Below, in pieces: positions 23,679-32,953 of a DNA stretch of 64,000 nt. Position 1 is the first letter of the stretch; the number at the start of each line of letters is the position of its first letter. Location: positions 124,001-188,000 of the forward strand of contig NZ_JAMBOX010000002.1 of assembly GCF_023715785.1 (NCBI RefSeq), written 5' to 3'. The notes beneath the pieces are model-generated. The model was not told the DNA's origin. It searched no databases and was given only the letters and a program-made list of their open reading frames with translations. The stretch comes from Neobacillus niacini (GTDB taxonomy: Bacteria; Bacillota; Bacilli; Bacillales; Cytobacillaceae). A program made the position numbers and the translations under genes.

Positions 23679-25760
23679 CTAGTTTGCATGGTTTTTGTTT
23701 ATTAAACTATTTTCAATTGCTCCATTAATAATTGTTATCATTCCAAGATTATTGTCCGTTTCGATATTTGATTTGCCGTTTAAGTTTTGATAGGTTAAAA
23801 AATCTTCCCAAATATAGGGAGCGGAATCATCCTTGTCAATCCGAATGATTTCGAAATCAGGGGTACAAATTCGATGCAGTTTTTTATTTTTTCGCTCGAA
23901 AGAATTTGCACCAATGGCCAATTTCAACAGCATGCCCCATACACCCGAAAAGCTCATATTTTTTAACGGGCTGCTGGTACATTGATGGATGGCAAGCCGG
24001 GCCCCGCTGGTGAAGATAATATCCGCTTTTACCTCTGAAGCATAATGGACATCCCCTGATAAAATAACACAAATCGATGGTTTCCAATAGGCTGCATAAC
24101 GGAGAAATTCGGTGAACCCTTTTCCATTATACTTCCATGCTTCAAAATCAACCGTTGTTTGGACCTCAACCCCTAACACTTTAAAAGGGTATATATAATC
24201 ATGCAAAAATGATTCAATCAGCCCCATTCCATATACTGGTGTTGCTGACACGACAATTAACGGAGTATGTTGGACCCAGCCACTGGAAAAAAGTTTTTCT
24301 GTTACCGATTCCCAAGCAGCATTATTTAGGAGTTCGGGGCTTGAATGGGCTTCCTCGATTATATGGCCAAATTTTACTTTTTTGAGTATGCTATCATATT
24401 CCCTTTGTGTCCGAGTATCCAAAAATATGGATTTTGGCTGGGTGGGGGCAACAAAATGCCAAGAATCAAAGTTCCATAATTGTTCCACAGCTTCCTCATA
24501 ATTAGTATTAAAATCACCTGTTCTAATTGCTTTCAGATAAGATTGTATTTTTTCGAGAAATTGAATAGAGAAAGCATCCGGATCATTCCCCCATCCCTGA
24601 TTCGCCCAGTAAGCCAATAATCCATTTGCAACCACGTGCCTACCCAACGGACTATTTTTTACATTATTTCTCCAATTATATGAAAGGTTCCAATCATCGG
24701 TAATGTCATGGTCATCAAAAATCATGTAAGCTGGAATATTGGCTAGAAGCCTGCGGACTTGATAAAGCGATTGTTGGAACGAAATAAGTGACTCTTGTTG
24801 ATCGAGATATTGATGACGCAGCTTCCGTTTTTCCGATTTATGCTCATTTTTTGCCTTATCGCTGTCACCGAAAATATAGTAAATTAGCTTTTCCTCCTCT
24901 GCCTCCTCAAACGAACGAAATAAGCCATTAGACTGGGCCACTTCCCATAAAGCGGGGCTCCAGGCCAATAGATACATGACTGCGTACTCACCAAGTTCTA
25001 TTAAATGGTTCTGTGCATGGGAGGAAGTGAACTGACAGAAATATTCCATATGGTATTGTCGGGCATTGATTTGTTGGTGTGCCGTTTGAAAGTGGGGGGA
25101 AAGAAGTCGGGGCTCGATTCTCTCCAACAGTTCCCTTTGTCCCATTAATTCATGTGCAAATGTGATAATAACGGGGATAAGCGGATGGGCAACATCATCT
25201 GCGTAAATTTGGTCGCCCAAGAGAAAAAGCGCCTGCGGTCTTTTTAATGGATTTAAATAGGTATGTTTTAAGATGTCATCAGCATAGGCCAGGGCGTCAT
25301 CGTCTGTGCCGTGGGGTTTCCGGCACGAACCGTAAAGGATGGAAGGACGCGAGTTTTCACTCTGGATATGAAAAGCAGGATATTTTAAGTTGCCATAAAC
25401 GATTGATTGGGGCTGATTTCTTGTTACTAATTGAAGACTTTCGAAGTCGTGTCTATTTCTGCCATCATCAAAAAGCATATTATAACCCAGTAAAGTGTCC
25501 GTTGGAAATTGGGTATCTATCGGGGTAATTTTTATTAAATGGTGAAAGAGCTGTTGTCCGAATGAAATAGAGGTTACGGATACTTTTGTTGTCAGCTTGT
25601 CATATTGTTGTTCATCCGATGCTGTTTTGGTAATCTTCCATAATTCTGCGTCTAACTTGCAATCTTTACTTGTTGCAATCCAAATATAAATTTGCGTGGG
25701 TTCGACCCGGCGGACAATCGGACCTGCCAAAATAATCGGGAAATCGATAGGAGTCATCAT
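23679..25760 (-). CDS. PhoD-like metallophosphatase (cytoplasmic form)
   Basis: A large (693 residues) member of the alkaline phosphatase D-like metallophosphatase family. The metal-site blocks are ILYGSCRKPHG, LFLLGDQIYADD, MIFDDHDITDDWN and ICVILSGDVHYASEV, in that order. No Tat or Sec signal is present, unlike classical secreted PhoD; the protein starts directly with the N-terminal beta domain (DFPIILAGPIVRRVEPTQ). I start it at ATG 25760, next to the conserved segment; an ATG at 25790 is also possible and the ribosome binding site is weak for both. Its substrate (phosphodiester or phosphomonoester) is unknown. Single gene facing the esterase. Confidence 0.85.
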   Translation of the reverse strand: MMTPIDFPIILAGPIVRRVEPTQIYIWIATSKDCKLDAELWKITKTASDEQQYDKLTTKVSVTSISFGQQLFHHLIKITPIDTQFPTDTLLGYNMLFDDGRNRHDFESLQLVTRNQPQSIVYGNLKYPAFHIQSENSRPSILYGSCRKPHGTDDDALAYADDILKHTYLNPLKRPQALFLLGDQIYADDVAHPLIPVIITFAHELMGQRELLERIEPRLLSPHFQTAHQQINARQYHMEYFCQFTSSHAQNHLIELGEYAVMYLLAWSPALWEVAQSNGLFRSFEEAEEEKLIYYIFGDSDKAKNEHKSEKRKLRHQYLDQQESLISFQQSLYQVRRLLANIPAYMIFDDHDITDDWNLSYNWRNNVKNSPLGRHVVANGLLAYWANQGWGNDPDAFSIQFLEKIQSYLKAIRTGDFNTNYEEAVEQLWNFDSWHFVAPTQPKSIFLDTRTQREYDSILKKVKFGHIIEEAHSSPELLNNAAWESVTEKLFSSGWVQHTPLIVVSATPVYGMGLIESFLHDYIYPFKVLGVEVQTTVDFEAWKYNGKGFTEFLRYAAYWKPSICVILSGDVHYASEVKADIIFTSGARLAIHQCTSSPLKNMSFSGVWGMLLKLAIGANSFERKNKKLHRICTPDFEIIRIDKDDSAPYIWEDFLTYQNLNGKSNIETDNNLGMITIINGAIENSLINKNHAN

Positions 25761-25985
25761 TACACTTCTTTCTTTTTTTGTTATCATCATATTCTTTCAA
25801 TGCTTGTCAGTGTAGTAATCATTGATATTTGCTGGGATAATTGGGAAATCCGCAAGATTGTCATAATATTGCCAATTAAATTGACGGGTATGTGGTGTTT
25901 GCTGATTTATAATAGTAAAGAGTAAACCTTGTTTGGTTTTTAGGGCTGAATTTCATATATCATTGATGATAGGAGGAGCATGGTC

Positions 25986-26486
25986 ATGAAAACGTTAATT
26001 GTTTATTGCTCATCCCATGGTACGACAGAAAAGGCAGCCGGGATCGTTGCTGAGCATCTGGAAGGTGAAGTGTTATCGATTGATTTAAAGCGTGATAAGG
26101 TTGATTTCAACTTAAATGATTATGATACAGTGATAATCGGTGGTTCGATTCATGCGGGTTCAATTCAGAGAAGAATCAAACAGTTTATCGCCAAACATCA
26201 TGATGAATTGCTGGAAAAGGACCTTGGCCTGTTCCTTTGCTGCATGCGGGAGGGAGAGCTTGCGGTGGAACAATTTAATCAAGCCTTTCCACAAGACCTC
26301 AGAAAAAATTCGGCAGCGTTAGGGCTATTTGGCGGCGAATTTCTCGTTTCAAAAATGAATTTCTTTGAACGCCAGGTTGTAAAAAAGGTTGATGGAGTAG
26401 TTCAAGACCGCTCAAATCTTGATATGAAAACCATCATGGAATTTACGAACAGAATCAATGACAGAAAATATGCCTTAAAACACTAA
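25986..26486 (+). CDS. Flavodoxin-domain protein, HemG-like
   Basis: A 166-residue flavodoxin fold. The FMN phosphate loop is VYCSSHGTTEKAAG at residues 6-19, followed by YDTVIIGGSIHAGSIQRRIK, the segment typical of the menaquinone-dependent protoporphyrinogen oxidase (HemG) group, and LGLFLCCMREGE. HemG oxidises protoporphyrinogen IX, but many Firmicutes relatives have unknown partners, so I stop at the family level. The ATG at 25986 lies nine bases after AGGAGG; an ATG at 25980 is too close. Single gene with its own terminator. Confidence 0.85.
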   Translation: MKTLIVYCSSHGTTEKAAGIVAEHLEGEVLSIDLKRDKVDFNLNDYDTVIIGGSIHAGSIQRRIKQFIAKHHDELLEKDLGLFLCCMREGELAVEQFNQAFPQDLRKNSAALGLFGGEFLVSKMNFFERQVVKKVDGVVQDRSNLDMKTIMEFTNRINDRKYALKH

Positions 26487-26502
26487 TACACTTTTGAAAT
26501 CC

Positions 26503-26530
26503 GCCTCTTTAGCAGAAGGGGCTGTTTTTT
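26503..26530 (+). terminator. Terminator after the flavodoxin gene
   Basis: GCCTCTTT and AGAAGGGGC form a stem with one wobble pair around a short loop, followed by eight T. Confidence 0.75.
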
Positions 26531-26654
26531 TTAATAGCTTATGCCGAAGGGTTTTATTAAAGAAGCAATTTGATTTTTGTTCAGATTATCGTTATAATTT
26601 CCAAGTGTTTGGAACTTATTGGAAAAGAGCAATCACAACTAGAGTGAGGTTAAC

Positions 26655-27701
26655 ATGAAGATTTGGTTTAACAGATGGTTTACCACAGTTTCGCATTATA
26701 TAGATATGATCCGCGCCAATCCTGACAAAAGGAAATTTATTATTTATGGGACAAGTCCCAATCCTGATGCACTATATCTGCAATATTGTGACCATGCCTA
26801 TGAAGAACCGGAAATATCCGGTGATGAGTATATTGAATATTGTCTTGATTTTTGTCAAACCCATGGAATTGATATTTTCATTCCGCGGAAAGAGAATGTG
26901 CAAATTTCCAAGCGACTGTCCGATTTTGAAGCAATTGGGGTGAAGGTATTAGTTTGTCCCGATGCCAAGTTGGTGGAAACACTAGACAATAAAGCGGCTG
27001 CCTATCAACTGTTCTTGAAAAAGCAGGATGAAGGGGTGCCGATTTTTTCGATTCCTGACCATTACGTCGTCAATAATATCGCTGATTTTAAAAAGGCCTA
27101 CCAGTTGCTAAAAGAAAAAGGTCATGAGGTCTGCTTTAAGCCTGTAATTGGAGAAGGGGCGAATGGTTTTCGAGTGGTCAAAGAAGAAATTGATTCAGTC
27201 GACCAGCTTCTCCGCCACGGCACCAGCTTTCGCTTGCCCTTTAGCTATGCTTGTGATATTTTGGGCCAGCAGGAAACATTTCCGGATTTAATGGTGCTTG
27301 AATATTTGGAAGGTCGGGAATACAGTATTGATTGTTTAGCGTCACAAGAAAAGATGTATGTGGCGATTCCGAGAATGAAAGGCGACGGCCGGGTCCGGGA
27401 GCTTGTGAACCACCGCGAGCTAATTGAAATAGCTCATAAATTTCATCAGAAATTCAAATTGCCATACATTTTCAATATCCAGTTAAAATATAACAACGGA
27501 GTACCCAAACTCCTCGAAATCAACCCGCGTATGAGCGGCGGCATGCACATCAGCTGCCTCTCAGGAATCAACCTCCCATACCTGGCCATCAAACTCCTGC
27601 TCGGAGAAAAAATAGGCGGGATCACACCGAGGTACGGCATTCGCGCCAGCCACATTGAAAAGGAAATGATTCTCAAAGACGGTTGGTGTCAGGCACCATA
27701 G
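26655..27701 (+). CDS. ATP-grasp domain protein, C-terminus read through a repeat
   Basis: A 348-residue ATP-grasp ligase of the carbamoyl-phosphate synthase-like type: an N-terminal Rossmann-like preATP domain (KFIIYGTSPNPDALYLQYCD), then the ATP-grasp with FKPVIGEGANGFRVV, LMVLEYLEGREYSIDCL and KLLEINPRMSGGMH. Such proteins join an acid to an amine or thiol with ATP; no partner genes are adjacent, so the substrates are unknown. The last codons, WCQAP and stop, are supplied by a dispersed palindromic repeat (27685-27697), so the natural C-terminus was replaced or trimmed when the repeat arrived. The last ~200 bases are also C-rich and G-poor. Confidence 0.85.
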   Translation: MKIWFNRWFTTVSHYIDMIRANPDKRKFIIYGTSPNPDALYLQYCDHAYEEPEISGDEYIEYCLDFCQTHGIDIFIPRKENVQISKRLSDFEAIGVKVLVCPDAKLVETLDNKAAAYQLFLKKQDEGVPIFSIPDHYVVNNIADFKKAYQLLKEKGHEVCFKPVIGEGANGFRVVKEEIDSVDQLLRHGTSFRLPFSYACDILGQQETFPDLMVLEYLEGREYSIDCLASQEKMYVAIPRMKGDGRVRELVNHRELIEIAHKFHQKFKLPYIFNIQLKYNNGVPKLLEINPRMSGGMHISCLSGINLPYLAIKLLLGEKIGGITPRYGIRASHIEKEMILKDGWCQAP

Positions 27702-27739
27702 AAAGACAAATCACCCATTTTGTCCACCCTAGGTGGACA
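27685..27739 (+). repeat. Dispersed palindromic repeat, copy 2
   Basis: GGTGTCAGGCACC (27685-27697) lies inside the end of the ATP-grasp gene. A linker with GAAAGACAAAT follows, then TGTCCACC-CTA-GGTGGACA (27721-27739), a perfect hairpin. Same order and spacing as copy 3. Confidence 0.85.
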
Positions 27740-27872
27740 AAATGAAAAAAATAAGGAACATACATTCGCCCTTGGGGTTTGTTCAGGATAGTTGTATTTA
27801 TTATTATTTGATATTAGGGTAGAATAGTGAAGATTCTAATTATTTAATTTAATTTGGTAGGAGGGATTGGGT

Positions 27873-28262
27873 TTGACCTATTCGGAACTGGAGTTGGTTG
27901 CTAAAACGAGTAAGGGTCATGTGAGCAACGTGAAGTTGTTTGATTATTTCGATCAGGCACGGATGGAATGGTATCGTTTTTGCATTGATCAGGGTGTTGA
28001 GGCTGTGGCCGTACATATCAGCGTTGATTATAAAAAGGAAGTATTCAATAATGATAGTTTAATAGTCCGAAGCTGGCTGGAAAGAGTAGGAAATACAAGC
28101 TTTACACTGATGCAGCGAATGGAAAATACCCTGGGGAATCAGATTGCTTCAGCGGAAGTTGTACTCACGACGATCAATCGACAGACCCGAATAAAAACGG
28201 CTGTCCCGCAAGCAGTAAGGGACTTGCTTCATCAAGATGCAGAATTAGTGAAAAACAGATAA
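27873..28262 (+). CDS. Acyl-CoA thioesterase, hot-dog fold (4HBT family)
   Basis: A 129-residue single hot-dog domain. SKGHVSNVKLFDYFDQARMEW corresponds to the GHVN-plus-central-helix region of 4HBT thioesterases, although the first Asp of the YbgC motif is not obvious, so activity may differ. TTG at 27873 is seven bases after AGGAGG; no ATG is available in frame. The AraC-type regulator gene begins 22 bases downstream, so the two are probably cotranscribed. Its relation to the histidine genes further on is unclear. Confidence 0.75.
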   Translation: MTYSELELVAKTSKGHVSNVKLFDYFDQARMEWYRFCIDQGVEAVAVHISVDYKKEVFNNDSLIVRSWLERVGNTSFTLMQRMENTLGNQIASAEVVLTTINRQTRIKTAVPQAVRDLLHQDAELVKNR

Positions 28263-28284
28263 ATGCTAGTAAGGGGGGAGCCAG

Positions 28285-29778
28285 GTGGAAGGAAAATGGC
28301 TGATTGCAGACCGCGACTTAAACGAGCGAGAAGGACTAAAGTGGTTGTTAAAAACGTCGTCGATTCCGGTTAGCGGCATTATCTTGGCAGCCGATTTTCA
28401 GGAATTTATCGTTTTATTCGAGAGAGAAGCTCCAAATATCGTGTTTATTGAACTCGATATGATTGCCAAAGAGAATTGGTCAAGTTTCCGAAATTTGATG
28501 CAAATTTATGATCCTGTTTTAGTTTTAACGAGTGCCGAAGCTACCTTTGAAAAAGCGCGGCAGACCATCGAGCTGCAGGGCTTGGATCTAATGATCAAAC
28601 CATTCTCTTCCACGAAAATTAAGTCGGTATTTCAATGCGCTTCCCGTAAATTGGCCAGGAAAAATCCGAATGGCGGTTTCCCATCCAAGTCCTATAAAGA
28701 TGTTTCTTATGAACGTTTATTTTTGCCACAGTATGGCGGGGAGGATCTTTGCCATATTGCCGCGTTCCAGACTGAAAGCAGGGAAGGAATCAACACGCTC
28801 TATTCATTTTTATCAGAATACCCGTTTAAAGACCATCAGGGAATTTTTATATTAAGTGAGTTGGTCATCGTTTTGTTTAAGGATACATGCAAAAATATTA
28901 CCGAACAGTGCCAGAAAGCGATGCGAAAGTGGGAGGAGGAATTCTCGGAACCACTCGCAATTGTAGCGCATTGGAATCGAGCATCCCAGCTCCCTTTACA
29001 TGAAAAATACCTGCAAACGAGGAAGATGCTGGAGTTTACCTATTATAAAGGATATCGGCAAGTGGTCGAATTCTCCGCCTCCACGGAATGGGTACACATC
29101 GATCCGTTTTTGGCACCTCCTGAACAGCGTGATTGGGTGGACATGCTAGCCAACTTTGATTTGGAAAAAATCAAGAACTGGTTATACAATGAATTTCTTA
29201 ACTTGCAAGAACCCTATCCGGACCCTGGCTTGGTTCGAATTCGATTGACCAGTATCCTAGCGCAAATCAGAAGATTTATGAAAACGAATCACCTTGATGA
29301 ACAGTCTCAATATGATAAGGAATATCGATATATCTTTAACTCGATTCTGTATGATGCCGTTCTGTATCGGACGGTACAAAATCTTATATTGTTCATCCAA
29401 AAAATTTTTGTTGGAACAAAAGAAAACATTCAAAACTTTAAACAAGACCCGATTGAACGGGGGATCGCGTTTATGGAGGCCAATTTTTCCAACAGCGGGT
29501 TAAAGCTAGAGGACGTAGCCAAATTTGTCGACCGCAATCCGTCCTATTTCAGCCACCTGATTATGACGAAAACAGGGTCAAGCTTCACGGATATCTTAGC
29601 AAAGATCAGATTAAAGGAAGCGAGAAGATTGTTAGTTGAAACCACGAAGCCAATAAAAGAAATTTCGATGCTGACAGGCTATCAAAATGCCAATTATTTT
29701 AGCAGGATGTTTAAGGAATCCACCGGGATGTCACCGAGGGAATATCGGATGAATACAAATAGACAAGGATCAGTTTGA
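28285..29778 (+). CDS. AraC-family regulator with degenerate receiver domain
   Basis: A 497-residue regulator built like the YesN response regulators: an N-terminal receiver-like domain (1-125), a long middle region (130-390) and a C-terminal AraC DNA-binding domain with two helix-turn-helices (from about residue 395: IAFMEANFSNSGLKLEDVAK, and KEISMLTGYQNANYFSRMF). The receiver is altered. The acidic pair reads ADRD instead of DD, and the phosphate-accepting Asp position (six residues after the conserved Pro50) is Glu56; the distal Lys in MIKPF is kept. It may therefore be locked or sense something other than phosphate. GTG at 28285 follows AAGGGGGGAG. It lies 188 bases before hutU and is a candidate regulator of the hut operon. 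Confidence 0.85.
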   Translation: MEGKWLIADRDLNEREGLKWLLKTSSIPVSGIILAADFQEFIVLFEREAPNIVFIELDMIAKENWSSFRNLMQIYDPVLVLTSAEATFEKARQTIELQGLDLMIKPFSSTKIKSVFQCASRKLARKNPNGGFPSKSYKDVSYERLFLPQYGGEDLCHIAAFQTESREGINTLYSFLSEYPFKDHQGIFILSELVIVLFKDTCKNITEQCQKAMRKWEEEFSEPLAIVAHWNRASQLPLHEKYLQTRKMLEFTYYKGYRQVVEFSASTEWVHIDPFLAPPEQRDWVDMLANFDLEKIKNWLYNEFLNLQEPYPDPGLVRIRLTSILAQIRRFMKTNHLDEQSQYDKEYRYIFNSILYDAVLYRTVQNLILFIQKIFVGTKENIQNFKQDPIERGIAFMEANFSNSGLKLEDVAKFVDRNPSYFSHLIMTKTGSSFTDILAKIRLKEARRLLVETTKPIKEISMLTGYQNANYFSRMFKESTGMSPREYRMNTNRQGSV

Positions 29779-29796
29779 AACACTGGTCCTTTTTGT
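29767..29796 (+). terminator. Probable terminator after the AraC-type gene
   Basis: GGATCAGT pairs with ACTGGTCC (one wobble) around the stop codon, followed by five T. It separates the regulator from the hut operon. Confidence 0.6.
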
Positions 29797-29966
29797 ATCT
29801 AAAAAAAGTATATATATCTAAAGAATATTGTGCTTTTGGATAAAATACCTAAAATTACTCCTGTTACAATCAAAAAATATTTTCTTTTATCTAATGAACG
29901 GGTTATATTTTTCAGAAGATTCCATCTCTATAATAATAATAAGAATTAATAAAGGGAGTGGAGATT

Positions 29967-31640
29967 ATGGAAGCGCATACAACCAACAAAAGAGTGGTCA
30001 AAAATTATAAGGGGACGGAGTTGCATGCAAAGGGCTGGATTCAGGAAGCGGCATTGCGGATGCTGCTGAATAATTTGGACCAGGAGGTTGCCGAAAGACC
30101 GGAGGATTTAGTCGTTTACGGTGGAATCGGAAAGGCGGCACGGAATTGGGAATCCTTTGACGCTATAGTAAAAACGCTGTTGGAATTAGAGGATGATGAA
30201 ACATTACTGATTCAATCAGGCAAACCGGTTGCGGTTTGGAAGTCTCATAGAGATGCACCGCGGGTATTGTTGGCCAACTCAAACCTGGTTCCGGCTTGGG
30301 CTAATTGGGAGCATTTCCACGAGCTTGATAAAAAAGGTCTGATTATGTACGGTCAAATGACAGCGGGCAGCTGGATATATATCGGAAGTCAGGGAATTGT
30401 CCAAGGTACGTATGAAACGTTTGCTGAGCTCGCCCGTCAGGAATTCGGCGGTTCTTTGAAGCATACGATTACGTTGACAGCCGGTCTTGGCGGCATGGGC
30501 GGCGCACAGCCATTGGCCGTTACGATGAATGATGGTGTTTGTATTGCCGTTGAAGTAGATGAAACACGCATCGACCGCCGAATTGAAACCCGTTATCTCG
30601 ATGTGAAGGCTTATGATTTGGATGAAGCATTAAAGATGGCACATGAGGCCAAAGCAGCCGGAAAGGCATTATCCATTGGCTTGTTAGGAAATGCGGCGGA
30701 AATTCTGCCTTTAATGATTGTAAAAGGCTTTAATCCGGATGTGCTGACAGACCAAACCTCTGCCCATGATCCGCTGAACGGGTATATTCCGGTAGGTTTT
30801 TCATTAGAAGAAGCAGCGAAGTTACGAAAAGAGGACCCTAAACAATATGTGAAGCTGTCAAAGCAAAGCATGGCGCTCCATGTAAAAGCAATGTTGACGA
30901 TGCAGCAAAAAGGTGCTATTACCTTTGATTACGGCAATAACATCCGGCAGGTCGCCAAGGATGAGGGCGTTGAAAACGCGTTTGATTTCCCCGGCTTCGT
31001 TCCGGCCTATATTCGTCCGTTATTCTGTGAAGGAAAAGGGCCATTCCGCTGGGCAGCGCTTTCCGGGGATCCGGAAGATATACGAAAAATTGACGAAGCC
31101 TTGCTACGTGAATTTAAAGATGATGAGCACCTATGCAAATGGATCAAAATGGCCCAGGAAAAAATTGCTTTCCAAGGGTTGCCTGCCCGGATATGCTGGC
31201 TGGGATATGGCGACCGCGCACGCTTTGGCAAGCTGATAAATGACATGGTCGCTTCAGGTGAGGTGTCGGCACCAATCGTCATCGGACGTGACCATTTGGA
31301 TGCAGGTTCGGTAGCATCACCAAACCGCGAAACAGAAGGAATGAAGGATGGCAGTGATGCCGTGTCCGACTGGCCAATTTTAAATGCATTAATTAATGCT
31401 GTAGGCGGAGCCAGCTGGGTATCACTGCACCATGGTGGTGGGGTTGGCATGGGTTATTCCCAGCATTCTGGTATGGTGATTGTTGCGGATGGTACGAAAG
31501 AAGCAGGGGTCCGTTTGCAGCGGGTATTAACAACCGACCCTGGAATGGGGGTTGTCCGTCATGCCGATGCAGGCTACGATCTCGCGATTAAAACCGCAAA
31601 AGAAAAAGGCATTAAGATGCCTATGCTGAAGCAGGATTAA
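29967..31640 (+). CDS. hutU: Urocanate hydratase
   Basis: Converts urocanate to 4-imidazolone-5-propionate with a tightly bound NAD, the second step of histidine breakdown. The 557-residue length is normal. Recognisable segments are [16 protein letters not shown], the NAD-binding [45 protein letters not shown] and the C-terminal [21 protein letters not shown] 29967 follows GGGAGTGGAG; an in-frame GTG at 29958 lies inside the ribosome binding site. A TATAAT at 29929-29934 may be the promoter -10. It is the first hut gene here; the histidine ammonia-lyase gene (hutH) is not in the window. Confidence 0.97.
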   Translation: MEAHTTNKRVVKNYKGTELHAKGWIQEAALRMLLNNLDQEVAERPEDLVVYGGIGKAARNWESFDAIVKTLLELEDDETLLIQSGKPVAVWKSHRDAPRVLLANSNLVPAWANWEHFHELDKKGLIMYGQMTAGSWIYIGSQGIVQGTYETFAELARQEFGGSLKHTITLTAGLGGMGGAQPLAVTMNDGVCIAVEVDETRIDRRIETRYLDVKAYDLDEALKMAHEAKAAGKALSIGLLGNAAEILPLMIVKGFNPDVLTDQTSAHDPLNGYIPVGFSLEEAAKLRKEDPKQYVKLSKQSMALHVKAMLTMQQKGAITFDYGNNIRQVAKDEGVENAFDFPGFVPAYIRPLFCEGKGPFRWAALSGDPEDIRKIDEALLREFKDDEHLCKWIKMAQEKIAFQGLPARICWLGYGDRARFGKLINDMVASGEVSAPIVIGRDHLDAGSVASPNRETEGMKDGSDAVSDWPILNALINAVGGASWVSLHHGGGVGMGYSQHSGMVIVADGTKEAGVRLQRVLTTDPGMGVVRHADAGYDLAIKTAKEKGIKMPMLKQD

Positions 31641-31660
31641 GAGGGGAGGAATGACGGATT

Positions 31661-32953
31661 TTGACAAAACCAATTTTTATTAGGAATGCAGCTCAGCTTG
31701 TCACGTTACAGGGTAGTTCTTATTCGCCTCGTGTAAAGGAACAAATGTCCGAACTTGGCATCATTGAGAATGGCAGTGTTTGGATTGAGGACAGAGTTAT
31801 TCAAGCTGTTGCAAAAGATGAAGAGTTGATGGAGAAATATAGCGGCCGCCTTGGTGAGGCGGAAGTAGTGGATGCCAGCGGCAAACTTGTCACACCTGGT
31901 CTGGTTGACCCGCATACACACCTAGTTCATGCTGGCAGCAGAGAGAATGAATTTAATATGCGCCTTCAGGGAAAAACGTACATGGAAATCATGAATGCCG
32001 GCGGCGGGATTCATGCAACAACCCGTGCCACAAAAGCCGCTTCACATGAGCAGCTTTTTCGGGAAAGCTATGAGCGGTTGAACCAATTTTTGAAGCATGG
32101 CGTTACAACGGTTGAGGCAAAAAGCGGATATGGAATGGAATGGGAAACGGAGCTGAAGCAGTTGGAGGTGGCGAAACAGCTGCAGGAGAAACATGCGATT
32201 GATGTTGTTTCCACCTTTATGGGGGCACATGCAGTTCCGAAGGAGTATAAGGAGAATCCGGACGAGTTTGTCCGAGTCCTTGTGGAAGAAATGATTCCGA
32301 AAGTGGCGGAGCTTGGTCTCGCAGAATTTAACGATGTATTTTGTGAGCACGGAGTGTTTACACCCGAACAATCGCGCGTAATTTTAGAGGCTGGGAAGCG
32401 CCATGGCCTCATCCCAAAAATCCATGCCGATGAAATTGAACCGTATGAAGGCGCGGAACTGGCGGCGGAGGTCGGTGCCATCTCTGCTGACCATCTTTTG
32501 AAGGCTTCGGAAAAGGGGATCCGGGCCATGGCGGAAGCGGGAGTTGTTGCGGTATTGCTGCCAGGAACGGCTTACTTTTTAATGGCGGAATCGGCTAATG
32601 GCAGGAAAATGATTGATCATGGTGTCCCGGTCGCGTTATCGACTGATTGTAACCCAGGGTCTTCTCCAACTGTCTCGCTGCCGTTTATTATGAATCTTGG
32701 CTGTTTGAAAATGGGGATGACCCCCGCAGAGGTTATTACTGCAGCAACAATCAATGCTGCACATGCAATCAACCGAAGCAAGGAAATTGGATCACTTGAG
32801 GTGGGCAAAAAGGGTGACGTGACCATCTTTAATGTCGGGAATTATATGAAGCTTCAATATTCTTATGGGGTGAATCATACGGATACCGTTGTGAAAAATG
32901 GCCGGGTGGTTGTCAAGGGAGGTCAATTGGTTGAAGAGCTTTCTTTATCCTAA
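31661..32953 (+). CDS. hutI: Imidazolonepropionase
   Basis: Hydrolyses 4-imidazolone-5-propionate to N-formimidoyl-glutamate. The 430-residue amidohydrolase has the metal site in VDPHTHLVHAGSRENEF, the substrate-binding KSGYGM, GAHAVPKE, the metal His in PKIHADEIEPYEG, SADHLLKAS, and the catalytic Asp in LSTDCNPGSSPT. It starts with TTG at 31661, ten bases after GAGGGGAGGA; an ATG at 31651 is out of frame. It follows hutU by 20 bases and overlaps the start of hutG. Confidence 0.97.
   Translation: MTKPIFIRNAAQLVTLQGSSYSPRVKEQMSELGIIENGSVWIEDRVIQAVAKDEELMEKYSGRLGEAEVVDASGKLVTPGLVDPHTHLVHAGSRENEFNMRLQGKTYMEIMNAGGGIHATTRATKAASHEQLFRESYERLNQFLKHGVTTVEAKSGYGMEWETELKQLEVAKQLQEKHAIDVVSTFMGAHAVPKEYKENPDEFVRVLVEEMIPKVAELGLAEFNDVFCEHGVFTPEQSRVILEAGKRHGLIPKIHADEIEPYEGAELAAEVGAISADHLLKASEKGIRAMAEAGVVAVLLPGTAYFLMAESANGRKMIDHGVPVALSTDCNPGSSPTVSLPFIMNLGCLKMGMTPAEVITAATINAAHAINRSKEIGSLEVGKKGDVTIFNVGNYMKLQYSYGVNHTDTVVKNGRVVVKGGQLVEELSLS

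Noticed and set aside
26490-26654. Riboswitch in front of the ATP-grasp gene
   Set aside because: Only the flavodoxin terminator is visible; no conserved riboswitch blocks were found.
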